Of a stretch of DNA of 63,879 nt, positions 26,798 to 34,285 are shown piece after piece. A program made the translations under genes and the position numbers. Position 1 is the first letter of the stretch. Each line of letters begins with the position of its first letter. Where the stretch lies: assembly GCA_009704945.1 (NCBI GenBank), contig WLDG01000006.1, positions 1 through 63,879 on the forward strand, in the 5' to 3' direction. The stretch comes from Actinomycetota bacterium. GTDB taxonomy: Bacteria; Actinomycetota; Actinomycetes; Actinomycetales; Microbacteriaceae. The notes below the pieces were generated by a model. That model saw only the letters and a program-made list of their open reading frames with translations, made no database searches and had not been told where the DNA came from.

Positions 26798-27061
26798 ATG
26801 GCCAGCGAAGAAATTGAGATTAGAAGAGCCCCAAAAATCCTGCCCTTCATGCTGACTTTCGCCGCGCTAGGAATGCTGGTTGCAGTTCTACTCCTTTTTA
26901 TTACCCCACCTAATGCAGAGCTGCCAGAAAACTTTTTTGGGCTAACGCTCATTTCATTTGGTTCGCTGGGGCTTGGTCTGGGTGCAGCGTTTGCAATTAC
27001 CTATGATCTGATTTCTTCCCGCCGCGCTAAACGCGCACTAGCCAATCGGGTGACCGAGTGA
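26798..27061 (+). CDS. Small two-helix membrane protein upstream of purF
   Basis: An 87-residue integral membrane protein of unknown function with two predicted helices (about 14-35 and 46-69), a short extracellular loop around NAELPENF and a basic cytosolic tail RRAKRALANR. It resembles small DUF2530-like proteins seen near purF in Microbacteriaceae, but I am not certain of the family. Its stop overlaps the GTG start of purF by four bases, implying translational coupling, so its amount follows PurF. A role in purine metabolism is not shown. The ATG is close to a TAATTAGGG stretch and lacks a good Shine-Dalgarno box. Confidence 0.65.
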   Translation: MASEEIEIRRAPKILPFMLTFAALGMLVAVLLLFITPPNAELPENFFGLTLISFGSLGLGLGAAFAITYDLISSRRAKRALANRVTE

Positions 27062-28560
27062 TTCGCGGGGATGGCAAGTTAAATCACGACCTGCTACCAG
27101 GCGAAAAAGGACCACAAGATCAATGTGGTGTGTTCGGGGTTTGGGCACCAGGCGAAGAGGTAGCAAAACTTTCCTTCTTCGGTCTTTATGCGCTGCAACA
27201 TCGTGGACAAGAGTCTGCCGGTATCGCAACCGCTGATGGCGAAAAGATTTTAGTTTTCAAAGACATGGGACTGGTTTCCCAGGTCTTCAACGAAGCAGCG
27301 CTTGAGTCGCTGCAAGGTCACATTGCAGTTGGTCACACTCGCTACTCCACCACAGGCTCATCGCACTGGCGCAATGCTCAACCAACTCTTGGTAGAACTG
27401 CCTATGGCACTGTCGCGCTTGGTCACAACGGAAACCTAACTAATACTTCTGAGCTAATGGAACTGCTCGAAAAGAGATATCCAAATCACGAGGGCGATCT
27501 TCGTTCTGGTAACACAACTGACACCGCGGTGCTGACAGCGCTGTTGGCAGGAAATGCTGACAGCTCACTGGAAGCAACTGCACTAGAACTTCTGCCTCTG
27601 GTCAAGGGTGCCTACTGTCTGGTGTTCATGGATGAATCAACGCTTTATGCAGCGCGTGATCCGCAGGGTGTTAGACCCTTGGTTTTGGGAAGACTGGAGC
27701 GCGGCTGGGTGGTGGCCAGTGAGTCGGCTGCACTAGACATCGTCGGAGCTTCTTTTGTTCGAGAAATTGAACCGGGAGAGCTAATTGCAATTGATGAAAA
27801 TGGTCTTCGCTCAACCAAGTTTGCCCAAACTAAGCGAGCTGGTTGTGTCTTTGAATATGTCTATCTAGCAAGACCCGACACTGCAATTAACGGCCAGGTG
27901 GTTTATGAAGCAAGGGTAGAGATGGGAAGAACCCTGGCGAAGGAGTATCCCGTAGAGGCAGATTTAGTGATGCCAACTCCTGAATCAGGAACTCCGGCAG
28001 CTATTGGCTTTAGCGAACAAAGTGGTATTCCGTTTGGCCATGGTCTTGTGAAGAACGCCTATGTCGGCAGAACCTTCATTCAACCTTCCCAAACTATTCG
28101 CCAACTTGGTATTCGACTAAAGCTCAACCCACTCAGAGAAGCAATTGCTGGAAAGCGATTAATTGTTGTCGACGATTCGATTGTTCGCGGTAATACTCAG
28201 CGAGCACTCGTGAAGATGTTGAAGGAAGCGGGAGCTGCTGAAGTTCACGTTCGAATTTCTTCTCCACCAATTACTTGGCCCTGCTTCTATGGTGTTGATT
28301 TTGCATCCAGGGCAGAACTCATTGCATCGGGTCTAGGAGTTGAAGAAGTTCGACAATCGATAGGTGCTGATTCACTTGGTTATCTTTCAAAAGAAGGAAT
28401 GATTGCTGCCACTAAACAATCAGAAGAAACTCTCTGCACCGCCTGCTTCAGTGGGCAATATCCAATTGAACTTCCTGCAGCTGATCGCTTAGGTAAGAAC
28501 CTGTTGGAGCGCGGAGTTGCCTCCATCAAAGAAGAAGGCCACGTTCACATCAATGACTGA
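27058..28560 (+). CDS. purF: Amidophosphoribosyltransferase
   Basis: Committed step of purine synthesis: PRPP + glutamine to phosphoribosylamine. The 500 residues start with a 22-residue leader ahead of Cys23 (DQCGVFGVW). That Cys becomes the N-terminal nucleophile after propeptide removal. Other signatures are ALQHRGQESAGIA, GHTRYSTTGSS, GHNGNLTN, and the PRPP loop IVVDDSIVRGNTQRALV. Late cysteines in ETLCTACFSGQYP resemble the Fe-S ligand region of the Bacillus-type enzyme. The GTG start is inside the upstream small gene, and the stop overlaps purM by eight bases. Confidence 0.97.
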   Translation: MIRGDGKLNHDLLPGEKGPQDQCGVFGVWAPGEEVAKLSFFGLYALQHRGQESAGIATADGEKILVFKDMGLVSQVFNEAALESLQGHIAVGHTRYSTTGSSHWRNAQPTLGRTAYGTVALGHNGNLTNTSELMELLEKRYPNHEGDLRSGNTTDTAVLTALLAGNADSSLEATALELLPLVKGAYCLVFMDESTLYAARDPQGVRPLVLGRLERGWVVASESAALDIVGASFVREIEPGELIAIDENGLRSTKFAQTKRAGCVFEYVYLARPDTAINGQVVYEARVEMGRTLAKEYPVEADLVMPTPESGTPAAIGFSEQSGIPFGHGLVKNAYVGRTFIQPSQTIRQLGIRLKLNPLREAIAGKRLIVVDDSIVRGNTQRALVKMLKEAGAAEVHVRISSPPITWPCFYGVDFASRAELIASGLGVEEVRQSIGADSLGYLSKEGMIAATKQSEETLCTACFSGQYPIELPAADRLGKNLLERGVASIKEEGHVHIND

Positions 28561-29647
28561 TCCCTACGCATCCTCTGGAGTTGACACGGCCGCTGGTGAT
28601 AGAGCGGTTGAGCTAATGAAGAAAGCTGTTGGTGCAACGCACGGCAGTCTGGTGCTCACTGGTGTTGGTGGTTTCGCAGGATTAGTTGATGCAGCTTTTC
28701 TAAAAAACTATCGGCACCCAGTTTTAGCAACTTCAACAGATGGCGTTGGCACCAAAGTTTTGATTGCTCAGGCAATCGATAAGCACGACAGCATTGGTCA
28801 AGACCTGGTTGGCATGGTGGTTGATGACATCGTGGTGTGTGGAGCCAAGAGCCTGTTCATGACCGATTACATCGCGTGTGGCAAGGTTGAGCCCACTCGA
28901 ATTGCTCAGATTGTTGAAGGAATTGCCAAGGCCTGCCAAGAAGTGGATGTGGCTTTGGTTGGCGGCGAAACTGCTGAGCACCCAGGAGTCATGCAGGATC
29001 ACGAGTATGACCTGGCAGGTGCAGCGGTGGGTGTAGTTGAAAAGGACCAGCTGCTCAGCCGCGAAAGAGTAGAGGTGGGCGATGTTGTAATCGCCATGCA
29101 GTCTTCAGGGCTGCATGCCAATGGCTACTCGCTAGTTCGCAAGATTGTTAGCGATGCTGGACTTGACTACAAATCTAAGCTGGCTGATTTTTCTCGCCCC
29201 TTGGGTGAAGAACTGCTCGAACCAACCAGGCTTTATTCCAAGGTGGTTGGAGATTTGCTAACTGAATTTCCAGGTGAGTTTTCTTCGCTCAGCCACATCA
29301 CCGGTGGCGGCATTGCAGCAAACCTTTCTCGTATTCTTCCCGAGACAGTTTCATTGGACATTGACAGATCAACCTGGTCACCACAACCTGTCTTCAGAGT
29401 TTTAGCAAATTTAGCCGGCCACAACCTGATTGATCTTGAGGGAACCTGGAATCTAGGAATTGGTTTCGCTGCTGTTGTGAGAAAAGCATCGGCTGAGAAA
29501 ATAATTGCCAAATCAACTGCGATGGGAATTCCAGCCTGGCAAGTTGGTGTAATTGAATCGACTGCTTGCGATGACAAAGGATATGTCACAGAAGCAAAAG
29601 GTGTGCGCGGGGGAGCAGTTAGGTTGGTAGGCAACTATGCGCAATAA
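28553..29647 (+). CDS. purM: Phosphoribosylformylglycinamidine cyclo-ligase (AIR synthetase)
   Basis: Converts FGAM to AIR with ATP. The start is set at ATG 28553, giving MTDPYASSGVDTAAGDRAVE, which matches the family N-terminus; an upstream in-frame ATG at 28517 would add 12 unlikely residues from the purF overlap. At 364 residues it has the expected length. Motifs are ATSTDGVGTKVLIA, GQDLVGMVVDDIVVCGA, GGETAEHPGVM and HITGGGIAANLSRILP. It overlaps purF by eight bases and the next gene by eleven, so purF-purM and the small secreted protein share a transcript. Confidence 0.97.
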   Translation: MTDPYASSGVDTAAGDRAVELMKKAVGATHGSLVLTGVGGFAGLVDAAFLKNYRHPVLATSTDGVGTKVLIAQAIDKHDSIGQDLVGMVVDDIVVCGAKSLFMTDYIACGKVEPTRIAQIVEGIAKACQEVDVALVGGETAEHPGVMQDHEYDLAGAAVGVVEKDQLLSRERVEVGDVVIAMQSSGLHANGYSLVRKIVSDAGLDYKSKLADFSRPLGEELLEPTRLYSKVVGDLLTEFPGEFSSLSHITGGGIAANLSRILPETVSLDIDRSTWSPQPVFRVLANLAGHNLIDLEGTWNLGIGFAAVVRKASAEKIIAKSTAMGIPAWQVGVIESTACDDKGYVTEAKGVRGGAVRLVGNYAQ

Positions 29648-30008
29648 ATCTGCCGTCGTCATTGGTGCGATTGGATTACTAACAACATCCGGAGCCCTGA
29701 TGCTTGGCATCGCACTTGGCGCTAATACAGCAACTGTCAGTGTCGTCAGAGAAACTCCAAACCAGCTTTGCTTCAAGGACACCGCTACTGATCAGTTCAG
29801 TGAGTTGCACGTCGAAACTAAATTGAAGGCCTGTCAGGTGGTTGGGATGACCAAGCAGGCAGCTATCGATTACCTGGAGGCCGCAGATATCACAGTCCGA
29901 ATTGCATCAGAGGATGGCGAAGGGTTCGCGCTAACCGAGGACTATAGCGACAGCAGAGTGAACCTGGATGTTTTGGTCGGAATTGTGGTTGGCGCTAGCG
30001 CCTGGTAA
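29637..30008 (+). CDS. Signal-anchored small protein with I78-inhibitor-like domain
   Basis: A 123-residue protein with an N-terminal hydrophobic segment (about 8-30) ending near an alanine-rich site, so membrane-anchored or secreted. The C-terminal half GMTKQAAIDYLEAADITVRI and LTEDYSDSRVNLDVLVGIVV follows the layout of I78-type (potato inhibitor I-like) protease inhibitors, with a loop and an RVN strand. Two cysteines (about 45 and 66) could pair. It is tightly joined to purM yet has no obvious purine role. Its stop lies one base from the end of the convergent DUF3073 gene. The family call is tentative. Confidence 0.55.
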   Translation: MRNKSAVVIGAIGLLTTSGALMLGIALGANTATVSVVRETPNQLCFKDTATDQFSELHVETKLKACQVVGMTKQAAIDYLEAADITVRIASEDGEGFALTEDYSDSRVNLDVLVGIVVGASAW

Positions 30009-30227
30009 CTACTTGTCGTCGTCCAGTTCAACTACTCGATCATCATCTGATGGTGCGTAGTCGTCTTCTTCGGTGTCATCTGCCCAGCGGTCAACGTATT
30101 CTTCGTTTTCGCTTCCGGCTTTTGCGCTGAGCTCAGCTTCCAGAGCAGAGTAATCGGTGTTCGGGCTGAAGTATTTAAGTTCGCGCGCGACTTTAGTGTT
30201 CTTTGCTTTTTGACGGCCACGCCCCAT
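30009..30227 (-). CDS. DUF3073 family protein
   Basis: A 72-residue actinobacterial protein of unknown function. The basic start GRGRQKAKNTKVARELKYFSP is the hallmark of DUF3073, followed by DYSALEAEL and a strongly acidic tail (DDTEEDDYAPSDDDRVVEL). It is usually found next to purM, as here. The ATG has GGGGCTCGCC upstream and lies close to a TAGATAATA stretch around 30292-30300. The alternating basic and acidic halves suggest binding to a nucleic acid or to a basic partner, which is only a guess. No membrane segment. Confidence 0.9.
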   Translation of the reverse strand: MGRGRQKAKNTKVARELKYFSPNTDYSALEAELSAKAGSENEEYVDRWADDTEEDDYAPSDDDRVVELDDDK

Positions 30228-30307
30228 GGCGAGCCCCCTTATTCTCTTGCAATCTTGGGCCTATGCCCCGGTTACAGGATCGAAACCTGCCTAGATAATA
30301 GCAAACG

Positions 30308-30652
30308 CTAGAGAGCCCACATCACAAGCCTCATTGCCAGGATCGGCATGAGAATGTTGATGGCAAGGGTCAAAGACATCTGGGCAAGCCTGCCTCGGTG
30401 GTAATACTCGAAGGCATCCTTGGCAACACCGGCAAAGGTAGACAGTCCACCTGCCAACCCAATCGAGGCGATCAGGATCATGTCAAAGGTCCAATTGTGG
30501 GTATAGATATATCCCGCTATTGCTCCGGCCAAGATGTTCACTGCAAAAAGACCGAAGGGCAAAACTCCCTGCCAGCGAATAATCAACCAGCGCAATACTG
30601 CTCCAACACCACCGGCTCCACCAATGGCGAGAGTAATCATCAGATCGCTCAT
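30308..30652 (-). CDS. crcB: Fluoride ion channel FluC/CrcB, subunit 1
   Basis: A 114-residue four-helix membrane protein of the Fluc family, exporting fluoride that enters as HF. Family features are GGAGGVGAVLRWLI at residues about 11-24 and FGLFAVNILAGAIAGY with the key Asn, then GLAGGLSTFAGVAKDAFEYY with the Phe-box region. Its start overlaps the stop of the second crcB copy by four bases, so the two are translationally coupled and probably form a heterodimer with opposite membrane orientations. I see no fluoride riboswitch upstream. Confidence 0.93.
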   Translation of the reverse strand: MSDLMITLAIGGAGGVGAVLRWLIIRWQGVLPFGLFAVNILAGAIAGYIYTHNWTFDMILIASIGLAGGLSTFAGVAKDAFEYYHRGRLAQMSLTLAINILMPILAMRLVMWAL

Positions 30653-31032
30653 TTGGCCGCCTTTTTCTTCGCGGCTCTTCTGCCCTGATGCCAGCCAGCG
30701 GCAAAGGCGATCACAGCACCGAACAGCATCACTGCAATATCAGAGGTGAGGTCTTCGGCGACGATAAAGATTGTGATGGCACTCATGGTGGTAAAGCCAC
30801 CAGCCAAGCCAGTGCCAAAGAAACCTTGGCGATACTCAGACTGGAATAGCGGGTGACGGATTACGAGTCCAAGGAAATAAGAGCCAAGCAGATTGATAAA
30901 TCCGAGCGAAATTATCTCGCTAGTTGGGTATGCATAAAAAGAAGCAACCCAATCATGAACAACATGACGCAGCATGGAGCCAATCGCGCCACCGAAAAAC
31001 ACCAGGCCAGCCACTCTCCAGTTGGCTAACAC
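30649..31032 (-). CDS. crcB: Fluoride ion channel FluC/CrcB, subunit 2
   Basis: The 127-residue partner of the downstream FluC protein. It carries FFGGAIGSMLRHVVHDW, ISLGFINLLGSYFLGLV with the pore Asn, and FFGTGLAGGFTTMSAITIF with the family Phe/Thr positions. The basic C-terminus HQGRRAAKKKAAK suggests a cytosolic tail. In many Gram-positive bacteria two small FluC genes occur side by side where neither works alone. The divergent gene at 31097 starts 64 bases away. Confidence 0.93.
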   Translation of the reverse strand: MLANWRVAGLVFFGGAIGSMLRHVVHDWVASFYAYPTSEIISLGFINLLGSYFLGLVIRHPLFQSEYRQGFFGTGLAGGFTTMSAITIFIVAEDLTSDIAVMLFGAVIAFAAGWHQGRRAAKKKAAK

Positions 31033-31096
31033 TCTCTCAGGCTAGCGGTTTTGGAAGATATTTCCAGCTACTTTTCCTGTTTGCTAGCCTTTCAGA

Positions 31097-31444
31097 ATGT
31101 TTGATTCACAGAACAACTTGATTGCCGGCAACTTGTATCAGAACAACTTCAGCCAGGAAGAAAACCAGAAATTTACTTCGCAGTTTGATGTAATCACCCA
31201 ACAGATGATTGCTTGTCTGGATCAGAACCTGCCAGCCAATTCTGAGCAGATGCAACAGGCTGTGAAGCAGCACTATGAATTCATACTTAGATTCTGGACA
31301 CCAGATCGTGAGAGTTATAAATCACTGGCCATGAATTACATCCTGCCAACGCCATACAAAGAAACCTATGAAGGTTATCGCGAAGGGCTTGGCCAATACA
31401 TCTACAACGCTGTTGTTGACTTTGCTGACCGCGAGCTTAAGTAA
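31097..31444 (+). CDS. Stand-alone TipAS-like antibiotic-recognition domain protein
   Basis: A 115-residue helical protein resembling the TipAS drug-binding domain, which in Streptomyces TipA binds thiopeptide antibiotics. Matching features are NLYQNNFSQEE at the start, FILRFWTPDRESYKSLA with the conserved Trp-Thr, and YREGLGQYIYNAVVDFAD near the end. The MerR DNA-binding half is absent and the frame is intact, so it is a free domain rather than a fragment. It could sequester drug or bind another ligand. It is divergent from the crcB pair and overlaps the 3' end of the convergent DMT transporter by eight bases. Confidence 0.78.
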   Translation: MFDSQNNLIAGNLYQNNFSQEENQKFTSQFDVITQQMIACLDQNLPANSEQMQQAVKQHYEFILRFWTPDRESYKSLAMNYILPTPYKETYEGYREGLGQYIYNAVVDFADRELK

Positions 31445-32297
31445 GCGCCAGTAGAGCACAAGCTCCGATAGCCAGAGCAATTCCAAAGTTCTGACTTAGC
31501 GCAATTCTCTCTTTCAAGAAGATTCTTGCAAGCAGGATGGTGCCAACCGGATATAGAGAGGTAAGTACTGCTGCCACCGCTAGCGCTCCCTCACGAGTAG
31601 AGATGATGAAGAAGACGTTTCCTGTCACATCACCCAACCCAGCTAGCAAAACCAGCCAGATAGTCCCAGCACTAAAAACCGTCTTTTCAATCACAGTTTT
31701 ACTCTTGCCAGCAAAAAACAGCATTAGTAGTCCAGCTAGCAAAATGCTGATGCCAACCACTCTCATCACAACCAGCACACCAAGACCAGAATCTGCAGGA
31801 GCAAGATCTAGGAAGATGAATATTCCTGCAAAGCCAAGGCCAGCAACTATTGAAAAGAGAGTTGCTCGAAGGCTTGGCAACCTAACATCTGACCCAGGGA
31901 CAAATGCAACCAAAACTACCGCCACCAAAATCAACCCAAGGGCAACTAGAGCCAATTCACTCAACTGTTGACCCGTGGAGATATCGAGCACCACTGGCAC
32001 CAAAGCAGACAACACTGCCGTCAATGGTGAGGTGATGGAAATTGGTCCAAGAGCAAGTGCCGCATATAAAAATGTAATTGCCACTGCCGAACAGATTCCA
32101 GCAAAAATTCCAATTTGAATCACGTTAGGTTCAAAACTTGCACCCATTGGAATGCTGAAAAGCAGTGCCAGGAAAAGCCCAAATATAAATGCAACTGTGG
32201 TGACAGTTAGCGGTCTTACTTTTTTTGAAGCAAGTGCTCCAACAAAGTCCGCATAACCATAAGAAAAAGCGGATAGCAATCCAAACAGTATGGTCAC
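31437..32297 (-). CDS. DMT/EamA family transporter
   Basis: Ten-helix drug/metabolite exporter of the EamA type, about 286 residues in two five-helix halves; the substrate is unknown. GTG at 32297 (VTILFGLLSAFSYGYADFVGA) is preferred because GGGAGG sits six bases upstream. An upstream in-frame ATG at 32327 lies inside the tRNA-Phe gene and is unlikely. The second half includes ALAVAAVLTSLYPVGTILLAR, a common EamA ending with the conserved SLYP. It begins 15 bases past the tRNA-Phe end on the same strand and may be co-transcribed with the tRNAs. Confidence 0.9.
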   Translation of the reverse strand: MTILFGLLSAFSYGYADFVGALASKKVRPLTVTTVAFIFGLFLALLFSIPMGASFEPNVIQIGIFAGICSAVAITFLYAALALGPISITSPLTAVLSALVPVVLDISTGQQLSELALVALGLILVAVVLVAFVPGSDVRLPSLRATLFSIVAGLGFAGIFIFLDLAPADSGLGVLVVMRVVGISILLAGLLMLFFAGKSKTVIEKTVFSAGTIWLVLLAGLGDVTGNVFFIISTREGALAVAAVLTSLYPVGTILLARIFLKERIALSQNFGIALAIGACALLALT

Positions 32298-32311
32298 TAT
32301 CCACCTCCCGG

Positions 32312-32384
32312 TGGCTCCGACCGGCATCGATCCGGTGACCTAACGATTTTCAGTCGTTCGCTCTACCAACTGAGCTACAGAGCC
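32312..32384 (-). tRNA. tRNA-Phe (GAA)
   Basis: 73 bases fold as a full cloverleaf. The acceptor GGCTCTG pairs with CGGAGCC and the D-arm AGCTCAGTTGGTAGAGC is standard. The anticodon loop is ACTGAAAAT with anticodon GAA, and the T-arm is CCGGATCGATGCCGG. Discriminator is A and CCA is not encoded (ACCG follows). It is third in a minus-strand series Glu-Asp-Phe. Confidence 0.96.
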
Positions 32385-32386
32385 TT

Positions 32387-32421
32387 GGGGTTTTATCCCC
32401 AACCAAGTCGCTAAAAGCGAC
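32387..32421 (-). other. Two small hairpins between tRNA-Asp and tRNA-Phe
   Basis: GGGG-N6-CCCC (32387-32400) and GTCGC-N5-GCGAC (32407-32421) fill the spacer between two tRNA genes. They lack a terminal U-run in either direction, so they look more like processing spacers of a polycistronic tRNA transcript than terminators. Confidence 0.35.
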
Positions 32422-32423
32422 CG

Positions 32424-32497
32424 CGACCCTGACGGGACTTGAACCCGCGACCTCCGCCGTGACAGGGCGGCGCGCTAACCAACTGCGCTACAGGGCC
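32424..32497 (-). tRNA. tRNA-Asp (GTC)
   Basis: 74 bases. Acceptor GGCCCTG pairs with CAGGGTC (one G-T pair) and the D-arm is AGCGCAGTTGGTTAGCGC. The anticodon stem-loop CCGCCCTGTCACGGCGG has anticodon GTC, and the T-arm is CGCGGGTTCAAGTCCCG. Discriminator G; CCA is not encoded. G at the discriminator and GTC anticodon are classic Asp identity elements. Confidence 0.96.
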
Positions 32498-32516
32498 AAT
32501 ACTGCTGGCCTTATCG

Positions 32517-32589
32517 TGACCCCAACGGGATTCGAACCCGTGCTACCGCCGTGAAAGGGCGGCGTCCTAGGCCACTAGACGATGGGGCC
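32517..32589 (-). tRNA. tRNA-Glu (TTC)
   Basis: 73 bases. Acceptor GGCCCCA pairs with TGGGGTC and the D-arm is CGTCTAGTGGCCTAGGACG. The anticodon arm CCGCCCTTTCACGGCGG has anticodon TTC, and the T-arm is CACGGGTTCGAATCCCGTT. Discriminator A; no encoded CCA. It is first in the minus-strand tRNA series; its promoter must lie in 32590-32700, which is shared with the divergent NlpC/P60 gene. Confidence 0.96.
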
Positions 32590-32702
32590 TAAGGCTGGCA
32601 CCGAGGGTCAAGACTACCCGTCGCTCGGCAAGTTGTGCAACACATAGCCAACTCTCAGGCAATACTTTAATGTTTCTACGATATTTGAAGGGGAGGTTGA
32701 CC

Positions 32703-33899
32703 ATGCGCGCACGGCTAATAGCCATTTTTACGGCCCTGAGCATCCTCGTCACATCCCTTCTATTAACCCCAGCCTGGGCTGTCCCTAACTACCCATCAGC
32801 GGCTGAGGTGGCAGCAGCCAAGCGCAGCGTCACCGAAAAGCGCAAGATGATCACCCGCATCGAGGGAATCCTCAACACTCTTGAATCAGAAGCTCGCGCA
32901 CTAGAAGAAGTTGCTCTTGAAAAGAGCGAGCAATACATTCGTGCACTCAGACGTGCTGATGACATGCGAGCCAAAGTAAAGAGTTTGCAAGATCAAGCTA
33001 AAAGCTCAGCAACCCAGGCTGAATCGGCAAGAGTGCAACTGGGGCAATTGGTTGCTCAAATGTTTAGAGACCGTTCTGCTAACGACATAACACTTGAACT
33101 GTTTTTTAATCCCGAGAGCGCCGAAGATTTGCTATTTGAAATGAGCATGCAAGAAATCATTGCTCAAAGAACAGAATCGATTTATCAAGCAGCTCTTGAT
33201 CAGCAGGCGCAGGCTCAAGCTTTAGAGCTGGAACTCGAAGAAGCCAAAAAGCAACTTGAAGTGGTAGAGGCAGAAGCCAAGCAACTTTTTGACGAAGCTC
33301 AAGCAGCAGCTGATGCAGTAATTGCTAAGGTCAGATCAACTGAGCGCGAACGCGCCACCATGATGAGTCAGCTGGCAAGTTTGCAGGACAACGCTGAAGA
33401 TTTAGAACGTCAAAGAAGAGAAGGTCTAGCAGCCGAGCGCAGACAGAATGCAGTTAGAACCGCTCCGACCGCTCCAGAGCTTTACACAGTCGGCCCACCA
33501 AACAAAGAGCTTGTTGAAATTGCTATCAACTTTGCTCGAGAGCAGTTGGGCGAAAGATATGTTCTAGGTGGTGCGGGTCCAAACGTTTGGGACTGCAGTG
33601 GTATCACCATGAAGAGCTACGCTGCTGCAGGTGTTTATATCGGTTGGCACTCAGCCACAGCTCAATACAACGTGATGGCAGCTCAAAGAAAGCTAGTTCC
33701 TTTCCAGGATGCTCAACGTGGTGATCTGATCTGGTGGTCTGAAGAAGAAGCTTTCTCTGGAGACAAATACCACGTCGCTATTTACCTGGGTGACGGGATG
33801 ATGCTGGAAGCGCCAAACCCAGCCAGAACGGTTCGAATTGTGCCAGTTCGCTTTGGTGAGCTTTGGCCTTATGCAGGCCGTCCAACTGCTTCTCGTTAG
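32703..33899 (+). CDS. Secreted NlpC/P60 peptidoglycan hydrolase with coiled coil
   Basis: Exported cell-wall endopeptidase, 398 residues, similar in plan to RipA/CwlO-type enzymes. An N-terminal signal peptide (RARLIAIFTALSILVTSLLL) ends near AWA. A long coiled coil (about 40-240) and a short Pro/Ala linker follow, then the NlpC/P60 domain. The catalytic Cys is in NVWDCSGITMKSY and the His in DKYHVAIYLGDGMML. The start at ATG 32703, with GGGGAGG upstream, is chosen over 32670 because the signal peptide then begins directly. It probably splits septal peptidoglycan, with the coiled coil acting as inhibitory or FtsEX-responsive part, as known for relatives. Confidence 0.93.
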   Translation: MRARLIAIFTALSILVTSLLLTPAWAVPNYPSAAEVAAAKRSVTEKRKMITRIEGILNTLESEARALEEVALEKSEQYIRALRRADDMRAKVKSLQDQAKSSATQAESARVQLGQLVAQMFRDRSANDITLELFFNPESAEDLLFEMSMQEIIAQRTESIYQAALDQQAQAQALELELEEAKKQLEVVEAEAKQLFDEAQAAADAVIAKVRSTERERATMMSQLASLQDNAEDLERQRREGLAAERRQNAVRTAPTAPELYTVGPPNKELVEIAINFAREQLGERYVLGGAGPNVWDCSGITMKSYAAAGVYIGWHSATAQYNVMAAQRKLVPFQDAQRGDLIWWSEEEAFSGDKYHVAIYLGDGMMLEAPNPARTVRIVPVRFGELWPYAGRPTASR

Positions 33900-34285
33900 T
33901 ACTCGCCAACTTTTTCGTAGAGCTTGGCAATAATCCACCACTTGCCATCAATCTTCACAAGGTTCAGGTAGTCCTGCATGATGCCACCAAACATCTGCAG
34001 CTGAACCTTGGCCCAGGCCATGCTGTCTGATATCTGGTCTATTTCAAGAATTTGATCTTTTCTTGGATTACCTAATTCTTTTGGCGATTGACGATTAGCA
34101 ACCTGGTCGCGATAAACGGCGTAGGGTCTTAGCACCAGCTCTCCGCCCTGAGCGGAGTAGAGACAGCAATCTTTGTGGAAGACAGAGTCAAACAGGTTCA
34201 TATCTTGCGCGTGAATAACCTCGAAGTAGTCATCCAGCAGTTTGATTAGACCGGTGTCAATTGAAGAGGTCTCTGGCGCTTGCAT
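33896..34285 (-). CDS. NTF2-like / putative lumazine-binding fold protein
   Basis: A 129-residue protein of the NTF2/SnoaL-like alpha-beta cone fold. The N-terminal helices LIKLLDDYFEVIHAQDMNLFDSVFH and the ending MQDYLNLVKIDGKWWIIAKLY fit the putative lumazine-binding subgroup. No catalytic residues can be assigned, and such proteins bind small hydrophobic ligands or do small isomerase/hydrolase chemistry. The stop of the upstream ppa gene touches its start, so it is in an operon with pyrophosphatase. Its 3' end overlaps the convergent NlpC/P60 stop by four bases. Confidence 0.75.
   Translation of the reverse strand: MQAPETSSIDTGLIKLLDDYFEVIHAQDMNLFDSVFHKDCCLYSAQGGELVLRPYAVYRDQVANRQSPKELGNPRKDQILEIDQISDSMAWAKVQLQMFGGIMQDYLNLVKIDGKWWIIAKLYEKVGEY

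Noticed and set aside
28517-28552. Upstream start for purM
   Set aside because: It adds 12 residues read from the purF overlap; the family N-terminus begins at ATG 28553.
29233-29634. 133-codon open frame antisense to purM
   Set aside because: Serine/proline-rich low-complexity shadow of the purM coding strand.
31033-31096. Fluoride riboswitch before the crcB pair
   Set aside because: The 64-base gap does not show the conserved pseudoknot segments I would expect.
32298-32327. ATG start for the DMT transporter within tRNA-Phe
   Set aside because: It would translate the tRNA 3' half; GTG 32297 has a proper GGGAGG box outside the tRNA.
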